Source of the DNA: Chara braunii
Lineage: Eukaryota; Streptophyta; Charophyceae; Charales; Characeae
Assembly (NCBI GenBank): GCA_003427395.1
Contig: BFEA01000021.1
Location: forward strand, 4,019,778 to 4,063,054
Direction: 5' to 3'
Length of the DNA stretch: 43,277 bases
Translations under genes and position numbers: made by a program
Shown: positions 1-12,180 of the stretch, one piece after another
How the letters are laid out: each line of letters starts with the position of its first letter
How positions within the stretch are numbered: the stretch's first letter is position 1
The notes under the pieces: generated by a model
What the model saw: the letters and a program-made list of their open reading frames with translations, nothing else
What the model was told of the DNA's origin: nothing
Database searches by the model: none

Positions 1-309
1 CCCCCCCCCCCGGAATGAAACTTCTCTGTTCACAGTTTTCTTTGCGGATTTGGGCAGATCTCGGTGAGCATGGGCCAACCGTGCATTAAGAAAAGAGAGA
101 AAAAAAAACATCGGCATCTTTTGGGCCCAACCAGAATTTCGGTTGGAACACCTGGAGTCGATCCGGGCCGGTCCAACCGGCTGGTTGCTGGTGCAGCCCT
201 GGTTAAAAAAAAAGAAAAAAAGAAAGGGGGTTCTTAATGAACACAGCACGAAAATTAATTGGAAAATGCACGAATCCTGCATGACGCGGCCGGGCGGGTC
301 CCCCTACGC
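1..309. other. Unassigned left edge
   Basis: This stretch starts in a C homopolymer (1-11) and has A-rich tracts near 91-110 and 205-225. The open frame at 143-457 shows no recognisable motif and runs through homopolymers, so I do not call it a gene. I see no RNA gene or repeat family here. Confidence 0.4.
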
Positions 310-1740
310 GACTGATGTGCTCGACAGGTGGTCCTCAACCCTTCGTTGTAGTTGGACGCCCCTAACACTGAAAATAAAGTTCCATCATTCAAGGTCCGGA
401 AACAGGTCAAGGGGTTTGTCTTCGACAACTGCTACGAATTTTAACGCCCAACTATAAAAGGTTAAAAAAAAAACTATTTTTTTTCTCTATACAGATCGTT
501 TGACCAACACATGTGGTCTTAGTAGACCAGGCGAACAAATCACATATAAACAAAATGTTACAGAAGAATACACCTCGCATTAACCATACAAGTCTCAACC
601 TTTGTCCAACCTTCCATAATAAAATACTCAGTACCTTTTTGAAATGGTCATTCAATAAAAGTCTGGGTAAAAAATTAAAAAAAAACAATTTGAACCACAG
701 GGGCTAAGGCCTTTTAGGTTGAGTGGCAAGAGTAAGTTAGAGTTGAGTCGTAGGCCGACGAATCAACAACCGACATGTTATCAGAAGGTAACAAGAGATT
801 GTCCTCGTAGATTCAAACTGAAACTAGTCAGATCTTGAATCGAAATGGTCGAAAAAGGAGTTGTAACACAGTACAGACCACTTCCCAAAACTAAACTATA
901 AGTGTATGGAGAATAACCCTCCATATCGCGCTTCACTCTAGAACCTCCCAAAACTGAATCTAGATTTACCTCTAATCAACTGCCAAGAAAAATAAAATTG
1001 TCGGCATCATTTCCCCGATTTATAGTGGATTATCAAAATCTCTCCTATCAAAATATAATTCAACTCCTCAAAACTAGGAAAATTTTGACAGAATTCCCTT
1101 TAAGGAAAGTGTCTTTCCAAAAGTTATAGTCGCCCAAATATGAAAACTGGAATAATCCTTTACTTTAGAGGATCGATTTTGGCTTAAATCTCTGAATTAG
1201 TTAAAATTTTGGTAGCATATTCTTTAGAGAAGTAGACTTCCCAAATTTATACCAAGTTAGATATGAACTCGAAATAAAACTTGAGTTCTTGCCAAGACAA
1301 AATTCAGCTAACTCTTTAGTTTTGCAAAAAAATTGGCAGCACTCCCTCTAAAGAAGTGTCATTCCAAAATTTCAATAAAGCTAAATACCAAATCCGAGAA
1401 TGATTCTACCTTCATAAAGTCAATTTTTGTTGAACTCTCCGAATCACTAAAAAATTGGGTAGCACTTCTCCTAGAAAAGAATATTATCCAGATTTCTACT
1501 ATCACATATAAACCTCAGACAAAAGTTGAACTTTGAAAAACAAAAATCTGACTAACTCCTTGGTTTTGTAAAAATTTTGGTAACACTTCCTATAACAAAA
1601 GTAACTTTTCAAAATTTATACAAAGCCAAGTATTAAAAAATAAACTTAACTCAGAAAATGCAGGAATTGAACTAACCTCTACAGCTCCAACACATGGTGA
1701 GCGTGTAAAGCAACTACCTATAAATTGATATTCAAACAAA
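310..1740 (+). repeat. Long non-coding repeat, copy 1, left part
   Basis: This is the most diverged of three copies. It can be matched by eye to about 4160-5940 (copy 2) and 13110-14720 (copy 3). Shared landmarks are the GGTTGAGTGGCAAGAGT block at about 717 followed by a CCGACGAAT block, many short motifs of the form AAAATTTTGGCAGCACT, and GCAACTACCTAT at about 1709. No frame is conserved between copies. The copy stops at 1740, where a LINE tail begins, and resumes near 3216, so it was already in place when the LINE inserted. Identity to the other copies was not computed. Confidence 0.7.
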
Positions 1741-1766
1741 ATTTATTTATTTATTTATTTATTTTT
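1741..1766. repeat. TTTA tail of the LINE
   Basis: About six TTTA units lie exactly at the junction between repeat copy 1 and the LINE 3' UTR. Read on the minus strand this is an AAAT-type tail, the expected 3' end of a target-primed LINE copy. Confidence 0.75.
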
Positions 1767-2548
1767 GGAATAAAGCCCTGTGATATCCCTCTATCCTGGC
1801 GGCGGTAAAGGAGCCGTCAAGATTGAGGGCTTACCTGTCGGGCTGCTCCATCTATTGGTGGGGAGCGGCACCTGCTGGAAACCGGGTCCAGCGTCCCATG
1901 TTTGCATCATGAACACTTGGATTGGTGACTGTAGATTTACCGGGGCTGTGCAGCTTGATCATCCCGGGGCTCCATTGTCCCATGGGACTGCTAGTGTCAC
2001 CCATCCCCTTGTCGGAATTCCCCTTGTCCCTATGCCCAGCCCTGTTACGGCAGTCCCCCTGTTTGAAACTCGTTGTGGCTGCTGTGCAATCCGTATTCTA
2101 TCAATGGTTGTATGCAGTCCCTTCATACCCTGTGTACCCTCCTGTCTGCTTTTTGTTCTGTGTTTGGAGGGGCAAAAACTTCACCACCTTGGGCCTGGTG
2201 CCAGTTGTCTGCAATATTCACTAGTCTCACATTCCCCTCCTCTTTTTTAACTGAAAGACGGAGAAAACCTCTCAATATTCTAGACAGGACCCCCTGGTTC
2301 CTCCCACTCCTGCTTTTGCGCTAGCGTGCTCACTCTATCTATCTCGTGTAAAATTTCGAAATTCTTCCGTTGTTTTTTAAATTCTTTTGAAATTCTTTCG
2401 AAATTTCTTTGAAACTCATTTTAATCCTGAAACAAATCAAGAAATTTTATTCATTTGATCTAGACAATCCTGGAATTTCTCTCAACTTACTTTATGCAGT
2501 TATCACTAATTCTTTCTGAAATTTCATCGTAAATTCTTAATTTAGGAA

Positions 2549-3206
2549 TTAGTTTTCAGGGAAGTCTGAGGCCGGCCGCAGTGGGATCCTTGGGTCCACC
2601 GTTGTCCAGTCCTCGAAACGGATGCAGTAATCCCTTCTGAACGTCTCTCGGTTGCCTTCCTTGTTGTTCCTGTTGTCCTCCAGACCGCCTCTGCCGTCCC
2701 ACTCGATGAAGGCAATCCTATCCCCATTGTCGCTGCCCAGCCAGTCTTCTGAAAATTGCTGGATTTTTTGTTTTATGTCTTTCTATGTCTGAAACATATC
2801 TAGTTGGTCTTTGACTTTCTGCCATTGTACCCTCAGATCTTGGTGAACGAATTGTTTCAATATGTCCGTCATTTCCTCCCCAGCTACGCGGACCCCCTCC
2901 GTGGCATGTATACATTGTCTCCTCCATATTGCCTATATAACAGCCCTCCTTCGTATTTTGAACATATTGTTTTAGAAGGTGCTGCCTGAGGAGGAGGACA
3001 GTTTCGCATAAGATCGCCCTCCAATCCCACGGCCACTGGGAGCCGGTACCCACACAACTCCAGATTCTGTACCACCATCGGGATGTGAGGACAGCCCCCG
3101 GGCACTGCATGAATATGTGTTCAATCGTTTGGGGGATATTTCTGGAGGGAAACGTCGAACAGCAGGACTTACACCATGGGAGCGCCCGACCAAAGTTCAT
3201 ACTCAA
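2549..3206 (-). pseudogene. LINE ORF2 C-terminal fragment with zinc knuckle
   Basis: The frame beginning at 3206 contains Cys12, Cys15, His30 and Cys35 with the context TIEHIFMQCPGA. This matches the CX2C...HX4C knuckle found after the reverse transcriptase in plant LINE ORF2 proteins (zf-RVT type). Downstream the likely reading continues in another frame, through AIWRRQCIHATEG and DILKQFVHQDLRVQW and then to a stop at 2549-2551 after SDFPEN. That reading needs at least one frameshift and carries internal stops (for example after DQLDMFQT). The catalytic reverse transcriptase and endonuclease are absent, so this is a dead terminal piece. Confidence 0.7.
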
Positions 3207-3215
3207 TCACAAACA

Positions 3216-3480
3216 AGTCCATACCACGAAGGGTAAGTACTCTGACCATATCCTAAGTTGTTTCCTCATAAAATAATTCATTGAACCTCCAGATGCTTAT
3301 CCCTTATGGCCATCTTACGTATGACATGGCGCTAGACCGTTCAACTTAGAAACAACGCCTAACATGCCTTGCGTTATACACGAACAGGTTGCACAACTAC
3401 TTCTCCACATAACTTTATGTTATCCTAGCCCTTCTTTATTTTATCCTAAACTTTCTTCCTAAATGTAGACTTTTGTTTGG
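3216..3480 (+). repeat. Long non-coding repeat, copy 1, right part
   Basis: This resumes the interrupted copy 1. GTAAGTACTCTG at about 3231 and GAACAGGTTGCACAACTACTTCT at about 3383 line up with 14763 and 14903 of copy 3. It includes one decayed member of the ATCTTA hairpin family at about 3328-3360: arms GGCG and CGCC, inner GTTC against GAAA, loop AACTTA. Similarity fades at about 3480, so the 3' two thirds of the repeat are missing from this copy. Confidence 0.65.
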
Positions 3481-6090
3481 AAGTCATTAAATTTTCGGCT
3501 TTCACCGTCATTCATCCTCGCCCACTCAATATAAAATCGACAACGGTGTCGAGCGCATCAGTCCCTCACAATGGGGGACCCTCCCGACTGCGTCACGCAG
3601 GAGTTGGTCTACCTCGTCGCGATACACATGGAGCCTCCGCAAGCCGCTCCGACCAAGTGCGCCAACCATACCTCTCGCTAGCCCTTACGACAGGATAGGG
3701 TCAACGCGAGGTACAACTTACCTCCACCTATGGGAGTTGTCACCTCCCTTCGGTGGGCGTATCCCCGCTGAGCTACCAGTCCACAATACGAAAGTTAATC
3801 AGCTGCAATCGCAGAGGTGGACCAGCTGAGGGCATTTCTCGTTTGTTGTAGCATAGGGGGTACTCGCGGTCTTACGCCTCTATTGAACCCGTACGCGAAC
3901 CAACGCACTGGGGGGCTGAAGTCCCAAGCGCGGTTCGTCGGCGGTCGATTAGGACACATCTCACTCACCGCGCGTTACACCACAACACTCACACACACGG
4001 AACGACACAAAATAAATAACGCAACTACACTCCTAGTCCCTTTTGTAGCCATCCCATAACCTTCCAACGCGGAAAATCGGATAGGCGACACGCGCGAGAC
4101 TTAGTATAAAACCACGCTGACGCAGGACCTTCCCACATCGAATAGCAATGCATGCTTACTCAAGTGGTCGTGGTCCTCGATAGTATCGAGGGTCGCGTTT
4201 GACACTCAAGTGTCGGTTGACACGCGCCTTGAGGGGTTAATCTCTCGACGCTAAACAACCGCCAGGTGCGGTTGAGAACCACACTCTTTTTTGCACCCTG
4301 CGGAGAGTGGGTCGTACACAGGTTCATACTTGTGGTGACAATCATCTCTTATTGCCTCAAGAACCGTATCCATCATCCAAAATCTTAAGAGAACTCAAGG
4401 GGTTTGACTTTGACGGTTGTCACAGACTACAACGTTCAACTATATAAAACTCTAAAAAACAAGGGATAAAAAGGGATATCCTTTTTCTCTCAAAACATAA
4501 TCTGTAAAACCCTTACGCACGGTTACAATAGGTCACGCAAACACTCAACGCGAATATATGTACGTATATATAAAGCATTATAAATATGTAACAATCACTC
4601 TTCACAATTAAAGTGTGACTCCTCTCAGCCATATATATGTATGTGATCGTAGGCAGTCAAATCCAAAGTTCGAAGTTCTCCGAAACACAAACATATCTGC
4701 AATCACATCAAACATTCAACCAAAAGTTCACTCACTACACGGGGTGAACTTCAACCATTCTTTGCGCTCACACCCCTCGCTTTAGCCACAGAAACCTCAA
4801 CTTTTGCGCACCCTTCCATCAATAAAATACTCAGTATCTTTGTTAAATGACTATTCAATTAAGTCCGGATAAAAACACAATACAACCATTCGAATCACAT
4901 GGCTAAAGCCTTTAGGTTGAGTGACAAAAGTGGATTAGGGTTGAGTCGTAAACCGACGAATCGGCTATCGACCTGTTGTGAGTGGTAACAGAGGATGATC
5001 CTCGTGAGATAAAGTTTAATCTAACCCAAATCCTGAGTTGAATCGATCAATAGGACCTGTAAATACCCAAGACCAGATTATCAGTGTACGAGAAATAAAT
5101 CTCCATAATACATTCTCGCTTAAAAACTTTCTATCAACTAACCTCTAAGTCAATACCCAAATAAAAGATAAACCTTCAGCAGAATCTCCCTCATCCAGAA
5201 TGGATTGTCAAAATCGCTACGTGTAAAAAAATAAAATTTGTCTCCTCTATAAAAAAAAAAATTCGGCAGCGCTTCTCGTAGGAAAAGTGTCTTTTCAGAA
5301 TTTATACTAACACAAATATGAAAAACTGAAATAATTTTTAATTATAAAAGTCAAATTTTGTCTAACTCCCTGAATTAGTAAAAATTTTGACAACAACTCC
5401 TTTAGATAAGTAGACTTCCCAAATTTATACCAAGTCAGATATAACTCAAACATAGGACTCGAGTTCTATCAAGATAAAATTTAACTAACTCCTTAGATTT
5501 GTAAAATTTTGGCAGTGTTTCCCGTAAAGAAAGTTACTTTTCAAAATTTGTACAAAGTTAAGTCTAAAATCTAAAAATAACTTTGACTTCCAAAGTCCAA
5601 TTTTATTTAACTCTCTGAATTAGTAAAAAAATGGTCAGCACTTCGTTAAGAAAATGAGACTTTCCAGATTTTTACTAAGCCATACATAAAATTTAGACAA
5701 GTTGAACTTTAAAAAGTCAAAATATGATTAACTCTTTGGTTTTGTAGAAATTTCAGCATCGCTTCCCGTAGAGAAAGTAGCTTACCAAGATTTATACAAG
5801 ACCAAGTATAATAAAAGATCCCAGAAAATACGAGAATTGACCCAAGTGAAAAAACTTAGCTCAGAAAATGCAGGAATTTGAACCAACTCCTATGACTATA
5901 ACACGTGGCGAACAACTAAAGCAACTACCTATCAACTGAAACTCAGACTGAATAGTGATCTCACACAACCACATGCAAAGCGAAGCCACAATGGTAAATA
6001 CTCTTACAAACCCCAAATCAACTTGGTCAAACAATAGTTCATAGTCTTTCAATGATTTATCCTTTATACCCAGCTTATATAAGTCATAAA

Positions 6091-6643
6091 GCTAGACCAC
6101 TCAATCTTATGGGAACCTCTCTAGCTCAGCCGTAAAGTACACACAAACACAAGGCACTACAATGTTTTTCTTCTTTAGACGTATGACTAGGCTATTCAAC
6201 CTCGTCGCCCTGAATTGTTTAAGTCTTCAAGTTGTATATAATTCTCCGCCGCCGATCTTTTAAGGTAATATATGGCCGAACCGATCATCTTAGATCAAGG
6301 TTCAACCTGTCCCTTCTTACCTTAAATTTATTTTTAATTCATACTCTCTTCAGTTAATGATAAGTTATCGTTTGACCATCCAATCTTATGGAAAAATGTT
6401 TGACTAGCCTATTCATAAGTAAAATAATATAAGAATATAAACAAGTTTATCTCTTTGGTTTATGCATGTGCGTGACTCCAGACCAAACCATCCAATCTTA
6501 TGGAAAAATGCTTGGTCCCTGAAAGTCAAACACAGACAGCCTTCGCAAGTCAAAGCAACCAGACCACCCTATCTTATGGGAACCTGTCTAGTCCTTCAGG
6601 CAATCGAAAATAAACATAGCACGGGGCCCTCCAATCTTATGGA
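6091..6643 (+). repeat. Array of ATCTTA-loop hairpins in copy 2
   Basis: At least six units share the loop ATCTTA closed by a 4-5 bp inner stem, and most have a second outer stem whose sequence differs from unit to unit but still pairs. Clear cases are 6091-6125 (GCTAGA with TCTAGC, inner CTCA with TGGG), 6278-6303 (GAACC with GGTTC, inner GATC with GATC) and 6481-6517 (GACCAA with TTGGTC, inner TCCA with TGGA). Weaker ones have cores at 6379, 6567 and 6630. Spacing is about 60-190 nt. The function is unknown. Confidence 0.75.
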
Positions 6644-8330
6644 GACTCTCTCAACTTTTGGTTGACGCAGTCAAACTCAGGCAGTACAACCTTCCCCCAA
6701 TATTTCCCCAATATGCAACCTCTTTCAGCAATCTTCTTTTAGTCAAACAACAAAGATGAAACTGAATTTGCATAATTATTCTTTTATTTAAGCCTGGTTT
6801 GTCTTGAAAGTCAACATAAAAGTCAAAGTAGGGATGCATGAAGTATATTCAACCAAGCATAGCAAGAAGTACATATATGGGTTATAACCAGGTTTACAGA
6901 GGGAAAACAATAATTACCTCTCAGTTCCCTGCCCCCAAAACTCCTCCTGTGTTCCGGCAGAGCTCCTGCAATCGGTGGGCTGACACCCTACAGAGTTTTG
7001 ATGCGGTCCTACAGGTTGCAATCCCGCCTGCCGCCTTCCTCTCCAAACAGGATTAGACTTAGAGTAAGAAGGGCAGAAGGTAAGGGGTTTCAGACGCTCA
7101 AGATACAAGAGGGGGACAACTCACCTTGCAGGAGAGGCCTTGTTATCTTCCATCGCCTCAGGGCCTCACAATAGCAACCAAAGAGCACATCAGTTTTGAT
7201 CCAATTGAAGCCCAACTGCCCTCCGTTGACTCTCTGGCGACCTTCCAACTCGCAACAATATTCCCCTTTCAATGACTCAATCATTTCGCCACGCTCGTGA
7301 CCCAAAGTGCACTGGTCACTACTCGAGACCCGAGCTGTGGACTAAAACACAACCTTCTCTCTCTCGGTAGTGGAGCAACAGCGTGGTCTAGCCAGCCACG
7401 AAGCGGCGGAGTGCCTGCAGATACGGGCTGCATAGTCCACACCAAGCCCCAACAAATACCCAACCCGCTGCTGGACTTACGCTTCTTTAACCGACAAACA
7501 AAATGTCCAGCACACCGACCAACAGGTAAGTTTGTACCTCCGCGGCTCACTCCCTCGTTACTTCAAAGACTCAAGTTGAACAACACATCATCCAACGGTA
7601 AGTCTCCGATTCCACAACCTTCTCCTTATCGCTCCAAACGTCAAGGTGAGCACAATCGGAATGAAGCTTTCGGCGCACTACAACTTAACACTGTAGCTCG
7701 CTCGTCGATTCATTCTGCATCGTCGCCTTAACCTGCTAGGTACGCATTTCTCCCCGCTTGTCCTTTCCTTTTCTCTTCACGGTACTGCCCTTTTCCTTCT
7801 CCAGCCAACGCACCCGGTCAACAGGTAGGTCTCAAGACATCCACAAACCGTAAACGAGAATGTATCTCCTGCTAGGACACAGGTAAACTTCACTGCCAAG
7901 TCAACGCTGCTTAGAGTGTGATTCAACATTGTAGTTCGACTCTCGGTTCATCCCAGATCACCTGCTGTGTGTACCAGAGGCCGTGGTGTCTGAGTTAGCG
8001 CATAGGACGAGCGGTCCGACAGACACATTCGTGATAATGATGATATGGCGACCACAACGCGCAGCATGAAGGTGAAACCCCAAGCCCAATTGACAGAGGT
8101 GATCACATCAACGGGCGCACGACTATGGTCAAAGGTCCGCTGCCTTGCCAAATGTGCAAAATAAGAATGAATCTCCCTTAAAACATGGGAAGATTCATGC
8201 GATTGATACCCAATCAGTGTTCTGCAATCCGCCTGCCGTAACAAGCCAGGAGGAAAAGATCCGTCTGTTAAAATACGTTGCACTTGAGGTACCTTCTCCT
8301 GGATGCACCCCGGCCATGTAAGTATTTGTA

Positions 8331-8332
8331 CT

Positions 8333-8381
<49 letters not shown>
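8331..8381. repeat. CT microsatellite
   Basis: A CT dinucleotide tract of about 50 nt inside repeat copy 2. No such tract is present at the matching place in copy 3, so it expanded in this copy alone. The overlapping frames here are low-complexity and are not genes. Confidence 0.9.
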
Positions 8382-8382
<1 letters not shown>

Positions 8383-10348
8383 TACGACCCCTCCATCATG
8401 CTCGCACGTGCTTTTCGAGCTTACGGGCTTCATGGTAATAGCGAATCATTACATATGGGACAAGGAATCTAAGCAGCGACAAAAGTGCATGACTTGGTTA
8501 AGAACTTTCAACTGCAGGCGGGCCTTCGAGATCGCTACCATGACAAGTATGAACCACCCGGCCATTACTCAAACACTCACTATTAGCACAAAGATAAAAT
8601 GAATCTCCTGCTATAACGCGGGTAGGTTCATTCTTTTTCATAACACCTCCTCCGCTCGCAGCCTCTGCGCTTTAAGCCACCAGATTTGCTGCTTTGCCAC
8701 CAAATCCGATGTCACCACTCAACCCGCAGGGTCCCGAAATGCTTACTCAACACCTTTCCTTGCAAGCTTTCGTTCGGAAGTCAGTGAAATCCGCTTTTCC
8801 CGCCTCTTCATACCCACGGTCCCCAACTCCCGCATCACCTTTTCTACTCTACCTTCCAAACTAACGGCCCAAAGTCGAAACTAATGCCTCTAGCAAACTC
8901 GCCCTACCTTCAAACCCTCGTACAAAGTCTTCTTCTGTAGAAATCGGTCAAGAAATGGTCGAGATTCGACAACTTCCGCTTTCTTCATTTATAACTCTCA
9001 CGCGGCTTCTTCACCTACTAACTTCTGTTCTATTAGCTTTCTACTAAAACTGACTTTGAATTCAGTTTCGCCCGGGGCCAAAACCCTGAGAACGACTCTC
9101 CTCTCTCTCGATTCTATGGAGAATCTCGTGAGCTATCCTTTCTCTGTTGTCCCTCGCTCATCGCCCCGCCATCGCTGACTTTTCCTTGTTGTGTGTGCAC
9201 CTGACGCTGTTCGATCACCATGTCCGGTCCTTACCTTCTTTAGTCCTTATCTCCTCCTGCTACTAACGAAGTACCTGACCGTAGTGGCCCCGCAACGCCC
9301 AGCGCAGTCCGGTCAGGTTCTCACGGGCGATATTCCAATAAGCGCTCGATTCCCCGATAACTCGATTAGTCTTTTTGACTCTTTTGTCCCTAAACCTCTC
9401 ACTGCAGATCGTGGTCGGCGGATGGTGCACCTGTAGCGACCTCTGCCACCCTTGGGCTGCAACCTCCCCAGACCTGCTCAGAATGTTTTCCAATTCCCTT
9501 CCACTTGAAGCGATCGACGCTCTCCAAATGGGGAGCAAACTCTCTCACACGTTGACCTCACCGGTCCGTATTTCAGCGTGGGTAGGGCAGGGAAATTTTA
9601 CTAGCTTCCCCGGCACGCAAGGATTCGGACGGCTCTTACAATTTGACCCGCGTCCGACCGTAAAAAGAGATAAACAAAAACAAAACTAGTAATAATAATG
9701 ACAATAATAACAAAGAAAATAAGGATAAAAATAATAACCAACAAAAAATTGCAAAGGCAGGACCGCACGGAAGGGAGAAAAGGAAAAATGTTGATATCGC
9801 CTTGGTCCCGCCGAGCCACCTGCGCAACAAAACTACGAGGATAACCTCGCCGGACCCTCAACCCCACGTTTCCTTCATGCCACTCCCACGTTTCCCGCGC
9901 CGTCGCCCGCTCGCCTCGATCCTTGAATCCCCGGATGAAAGTCCGTCGTTGTAACCGAAAGTGCTAGGCCCAAGGTTGGGTCTAGCTTTGTCGAACATCT
10001 AAATAAACTAAAACTGCGGGACGCGCAGATCTCCCGAAACGTTTTCAAAATCACATTGTTGTCGACGTCGTCCTTTGCACACACGCACAGGTCACAGGCA
10101 AGCGCACCAATCAAGAAACATTTTTTTTTTAATCCTAGTTTAATCCGAAAATAAAATTGGACCGGCGATCACGCTGACTCTTCAATCATCAATAAATAAA
10201 AAGATCACGAGCGCCTGAAGTCTGCGCGTTCACACACCCTCTACTCTAGTCAACCTTCCAGTCAACGTAAACCACATACGCAGTCGTGCCTCACGTGATA
10301 TACTTGAACTTTAGACCAACTTATTTTTTATCATTTGCAAAAACCAAG

Positions 10349-10374
10349 GCGGATACCCTTGTAAGGATATTTGC
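10349..10374 (+). repeat. Terminal hairpin of copy 2
   Basis: GCGGATACCCTT and AAGGATATTTGC fold back around GT. The same structure lies at 19551-19576 in copy 3 with a better match. Both sit about 12 nt before the point where the copies stop matching. Confidence 0.6.
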
Positions 10375-10420
10375 GCCGATAACGGACTGCATCTTCTTGA
10401 TCACTCCTCTAAACCCCTCT

Positions 10421-10984
10421 CCGCCCTCAACAGTTGAGAGTTATGTTATAGCTTGGCAGAACACAACTTGTTTGCCAACACTTTTCCATACCCTACTCAT
10501 GATGTAAGCAGTAGTAAGCTCAGACAAAATAGTAGAAAACGGGTTTACCCATTATCACTCTTCTTCTAAAATACATCAGTTATACGGGACCTCTCTATTT
10601 TGCTTTTCTCTCATCTCCACCTCTCGTCTCCACGACCCAAAAACCTTGGCTACAACCCAGAGATGGCTACACTGGGAGTAGGATCAGCGGAGGAAGCCAC
10701 AACAGCCCCGCTCACACCTACTGCTTAGGCACCACGTTTCTCCCTGGGTGCACAAAGTGCACAACTCCCTCTCTCCATGACGACTTACTTTTGCCTTGGT
10801 GAATCCTCTCCATAGCAGTGGGAGAGAGTGGAAAGACGTCACCGAAGAAAGAAAACTGATTATCAGGAGAAGTACCACTTAGCCAGTTATCGATGAGGTG
10901 ATCACCATTGGAACTGACGAAGTCCTCCACCGCAAATTTGAGGGAATTCAGTGGTAGGAGAGAAAGGGACGGTCCGTTATAGAG
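10421..10984. other. Unassigned stretch between copy 2 and the LINE remnant
   Basis: No protein motif, RNA gene or repeat was recognised. An open frame of 99 codons at 10718-11017 (minus) has no known motif and overlaps the start of the plus-strand LINE endonuclease, so it is probably a shadow. Part of this stretch may be the upstream end of that LINE. Confidence 0.4.
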
Positions 10985-11620
10985 CAACTTAGAGGGGTGG
11001 GGGCAGATCTTGGCCAAATTTAATATGTATACAAGAAACCCACGTCACAGATTTCCCATTCCACAATCGTATGTAAAAAAAACAACAACAAACAAAATGA
11101 AATTGAAAATTTTATCACCTGCTACTAAAAGTGGGTCATCTGGGTGGTAATATGGATTCCTCTAGAATCCATGGTAGAACTTATCCAATGGGAAGCAGAC
11201 CAGGAGGAAGGACGTTGGGTCTCGGCACTAGTGATGCTTGAGTTAAAGGTGATTTGTGTAGTTAACATTTATAGCCCAAACGCGGTGCAATAATGTAGAC
11301 AAGTCTTTGATAATCTTGGTACTCAATTCTGACAAGGATCCCAATTATCATTGCAGGGGACTTTAATGCGGCCCCTGACAGATGGTTGGATAGATGGAAA
11401 ATCCCTTCACCTTGTTTAACATATATAGAATGGGATGAACTCACCATACGTGCATTGTGTGAGTGAGGACATTTATATGATACATTATGTGACCAAGATC
11501 ATCTCTATAATGGAAAACCCTTTCACCTTGTCAAGGATATTGCTCACATGTATACATAATAATAGAACCCCTCATCAATCTAAATCCGAGATTGATCTGA
11601 TACTCATGTTAGAAAATTTT
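10985..11620 (+). pseudogene. LINE apurinic-type endonuclease remnant
   Basis: Three signature blocks of the LINE APE endonuclease appear in order on the plus strand in different frames. They are ICIQETHV (QETH at 11032-11043), then EGRWVSALVMLELKVICVVN followed by IYSPNAVQ ending in a stop near 11291, then IIIAGDFNAAPDRW at about 11343-11384. A later SEIDLILM at about 11586 fits the end of the domain. QETH contributes a metal-binding Glu and GDFNA the catalytic Asp-Asn in this family. The blocks cannot be read as one frame, so several frameshifts and stops are present and the enzyme is dead. It ends shortly before the satellite begins. It need not come from the same element as the LINE tail at 1741-3215. 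Confidence 0.8.
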
Positions 11621-11698
11621 TATACTCCTTATTTGCTTACCTTCTCTTTTTATTTTCCTTTCGCTTTTGCGCTTTGACAACTTTGTGACAACTTTTAA

Positions 11699-12079
11699 GC
11701 TCTGACACCCTAAAAGAAAAATGAGGGTTAAGACGGGGTTGGTGGTTGACCCACAAGAACGACTAAGTTCCCAAAGAAAAAAAAGAAGAAAAATAGGTGT
11801 AATATTCGGCAAAGCCATGAGAGGTTGAGTGGGTGGTTGAGCACAAAAAACGACTAAGTTCCCGAAGAAGAAAAAAAAGAAAAATAAGTGGAATCTTCGG
11901 CGAAGCCCTGGGAGGTTAAGTGGGTGGTTGACCCACAAAAACCACTAAGTTACCAAAGAAAAAAAAGAACAAAAATAAGTGTAATCTTCGGCGAAGTCCT
12001 AGGGAGAGTTAAGAGGACGACGACCCTTAAAACGGCTAAGTTCCCGAGAAAAAAAAAAAAAAAAAATCAGTGTAATTTT
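11699..12079 (+). repeat. Satellite array, block 1
   Basis: About four units of the roughly 91-bp satellite. Each unit reads: an AGTGTAATCTTCGGCGAAGCC block, a GAGGTTGAGTGGGTGGTTGACC stem region, AAAACGACTAAGTTCCC, then an A-rich tract. One unit, at about 12005, is the variant B type (AGAGTTAAGAGGACGACGACCCT). Open frames here are products of the repeat. The block ends precisely at GTAATTTT (12072-12079), the left target duplication of the 7.57-kb insertion. Confidence 0.9.
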
Positions 12080-12084
12080 CTAGG

Positions 12085-12180
12085 TTGTTGGATCGGACGT
12101 CGGGGACCCCCCTGACCGTCCGAAATGTCCGACCGGACGTTTGGTCGGACGTACGACCGGACAGGGATTATCCGACCTAG
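12085..12180. repeat. Left sub-terminal CGGACGT cluster
   Basis: Short words of the form TCGGACGT, GTCCGAC and CCGGACGT occur about seven times in 95 nt in both orientations, next to the left inverted end. Similar words (CCGGACGTAAG, GACGTCGG, GACGTCCGG) lie at 19586-19640 by the right end. Clusters like this are typical transposase-binding regions of DNA transposons; the role here is inferred. Confidence 0.5.

Larger units (their letters stand above)
1741..3215 (-). mobile_element. 5'-truncated LINE inserted in repeat copy 1
   Basis: On the minus strand the element has a zinc-knuckle C-terminal coding part (2549-3206), a non-coding 3' UTR of about 780 nt, and a simple AAAT-type tail, seen on the plus strand as a TTTA repeat at 1741-1766. 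The sequence on both sides belongs to repeat copy 1: the left flank GCAACTACCTAT and the right flank GTAAGTACTCTG are continuous in copies 2 and 3. This defines the insertion well. Only the end of the protein remains, as expected for a 5'-truncated target-primed insertion. A clear target duplication was not seen; CAAACAA near both edges is only suggestive. The 3' UTR holds no gene. Confidence 0.8.
3541..10420 (+). repeat. Long non-coding repeat, copy 2 (about 6.9 kb)
   Basis: This matches copy 3 collinearly from GTGTCGAGCGCATCAGTCC at 3546 (12377 in copy 3) to GCGCCGATAACGG ending near 10385 (about 19588 in copy 3). Landmarks are a CACCTCCCTTCGGTGGGCGTATCC block at about 3741, the ATCTTA hairpin array (6091-6643), a block ending CCTCCTGTGTTCCGGCAGAGCTCC at about 6965, TCGCCCGGGGCCAAAACCCT at about 9067, and a terminal hairpin (10349-10374). 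No long frame is shared with copy 3. Several GGTAAG or GGTGAG splice-donor-like words lie between 7080 and 7900. The ends are weakly inverted (GTGTCGAGCGC against GTTGTCGGCGC). The class of the element is unknown; a non-autonomous DNA transposon is one possibility. Confidence 0.7.

Noticed and set aside
1780-2250. 156-codon plus-strand frame in the LINE 3' UTR
   Set aside because: It is opposite to the LINE, has no motif and lies between a LINE stop codon and the LINE tail.
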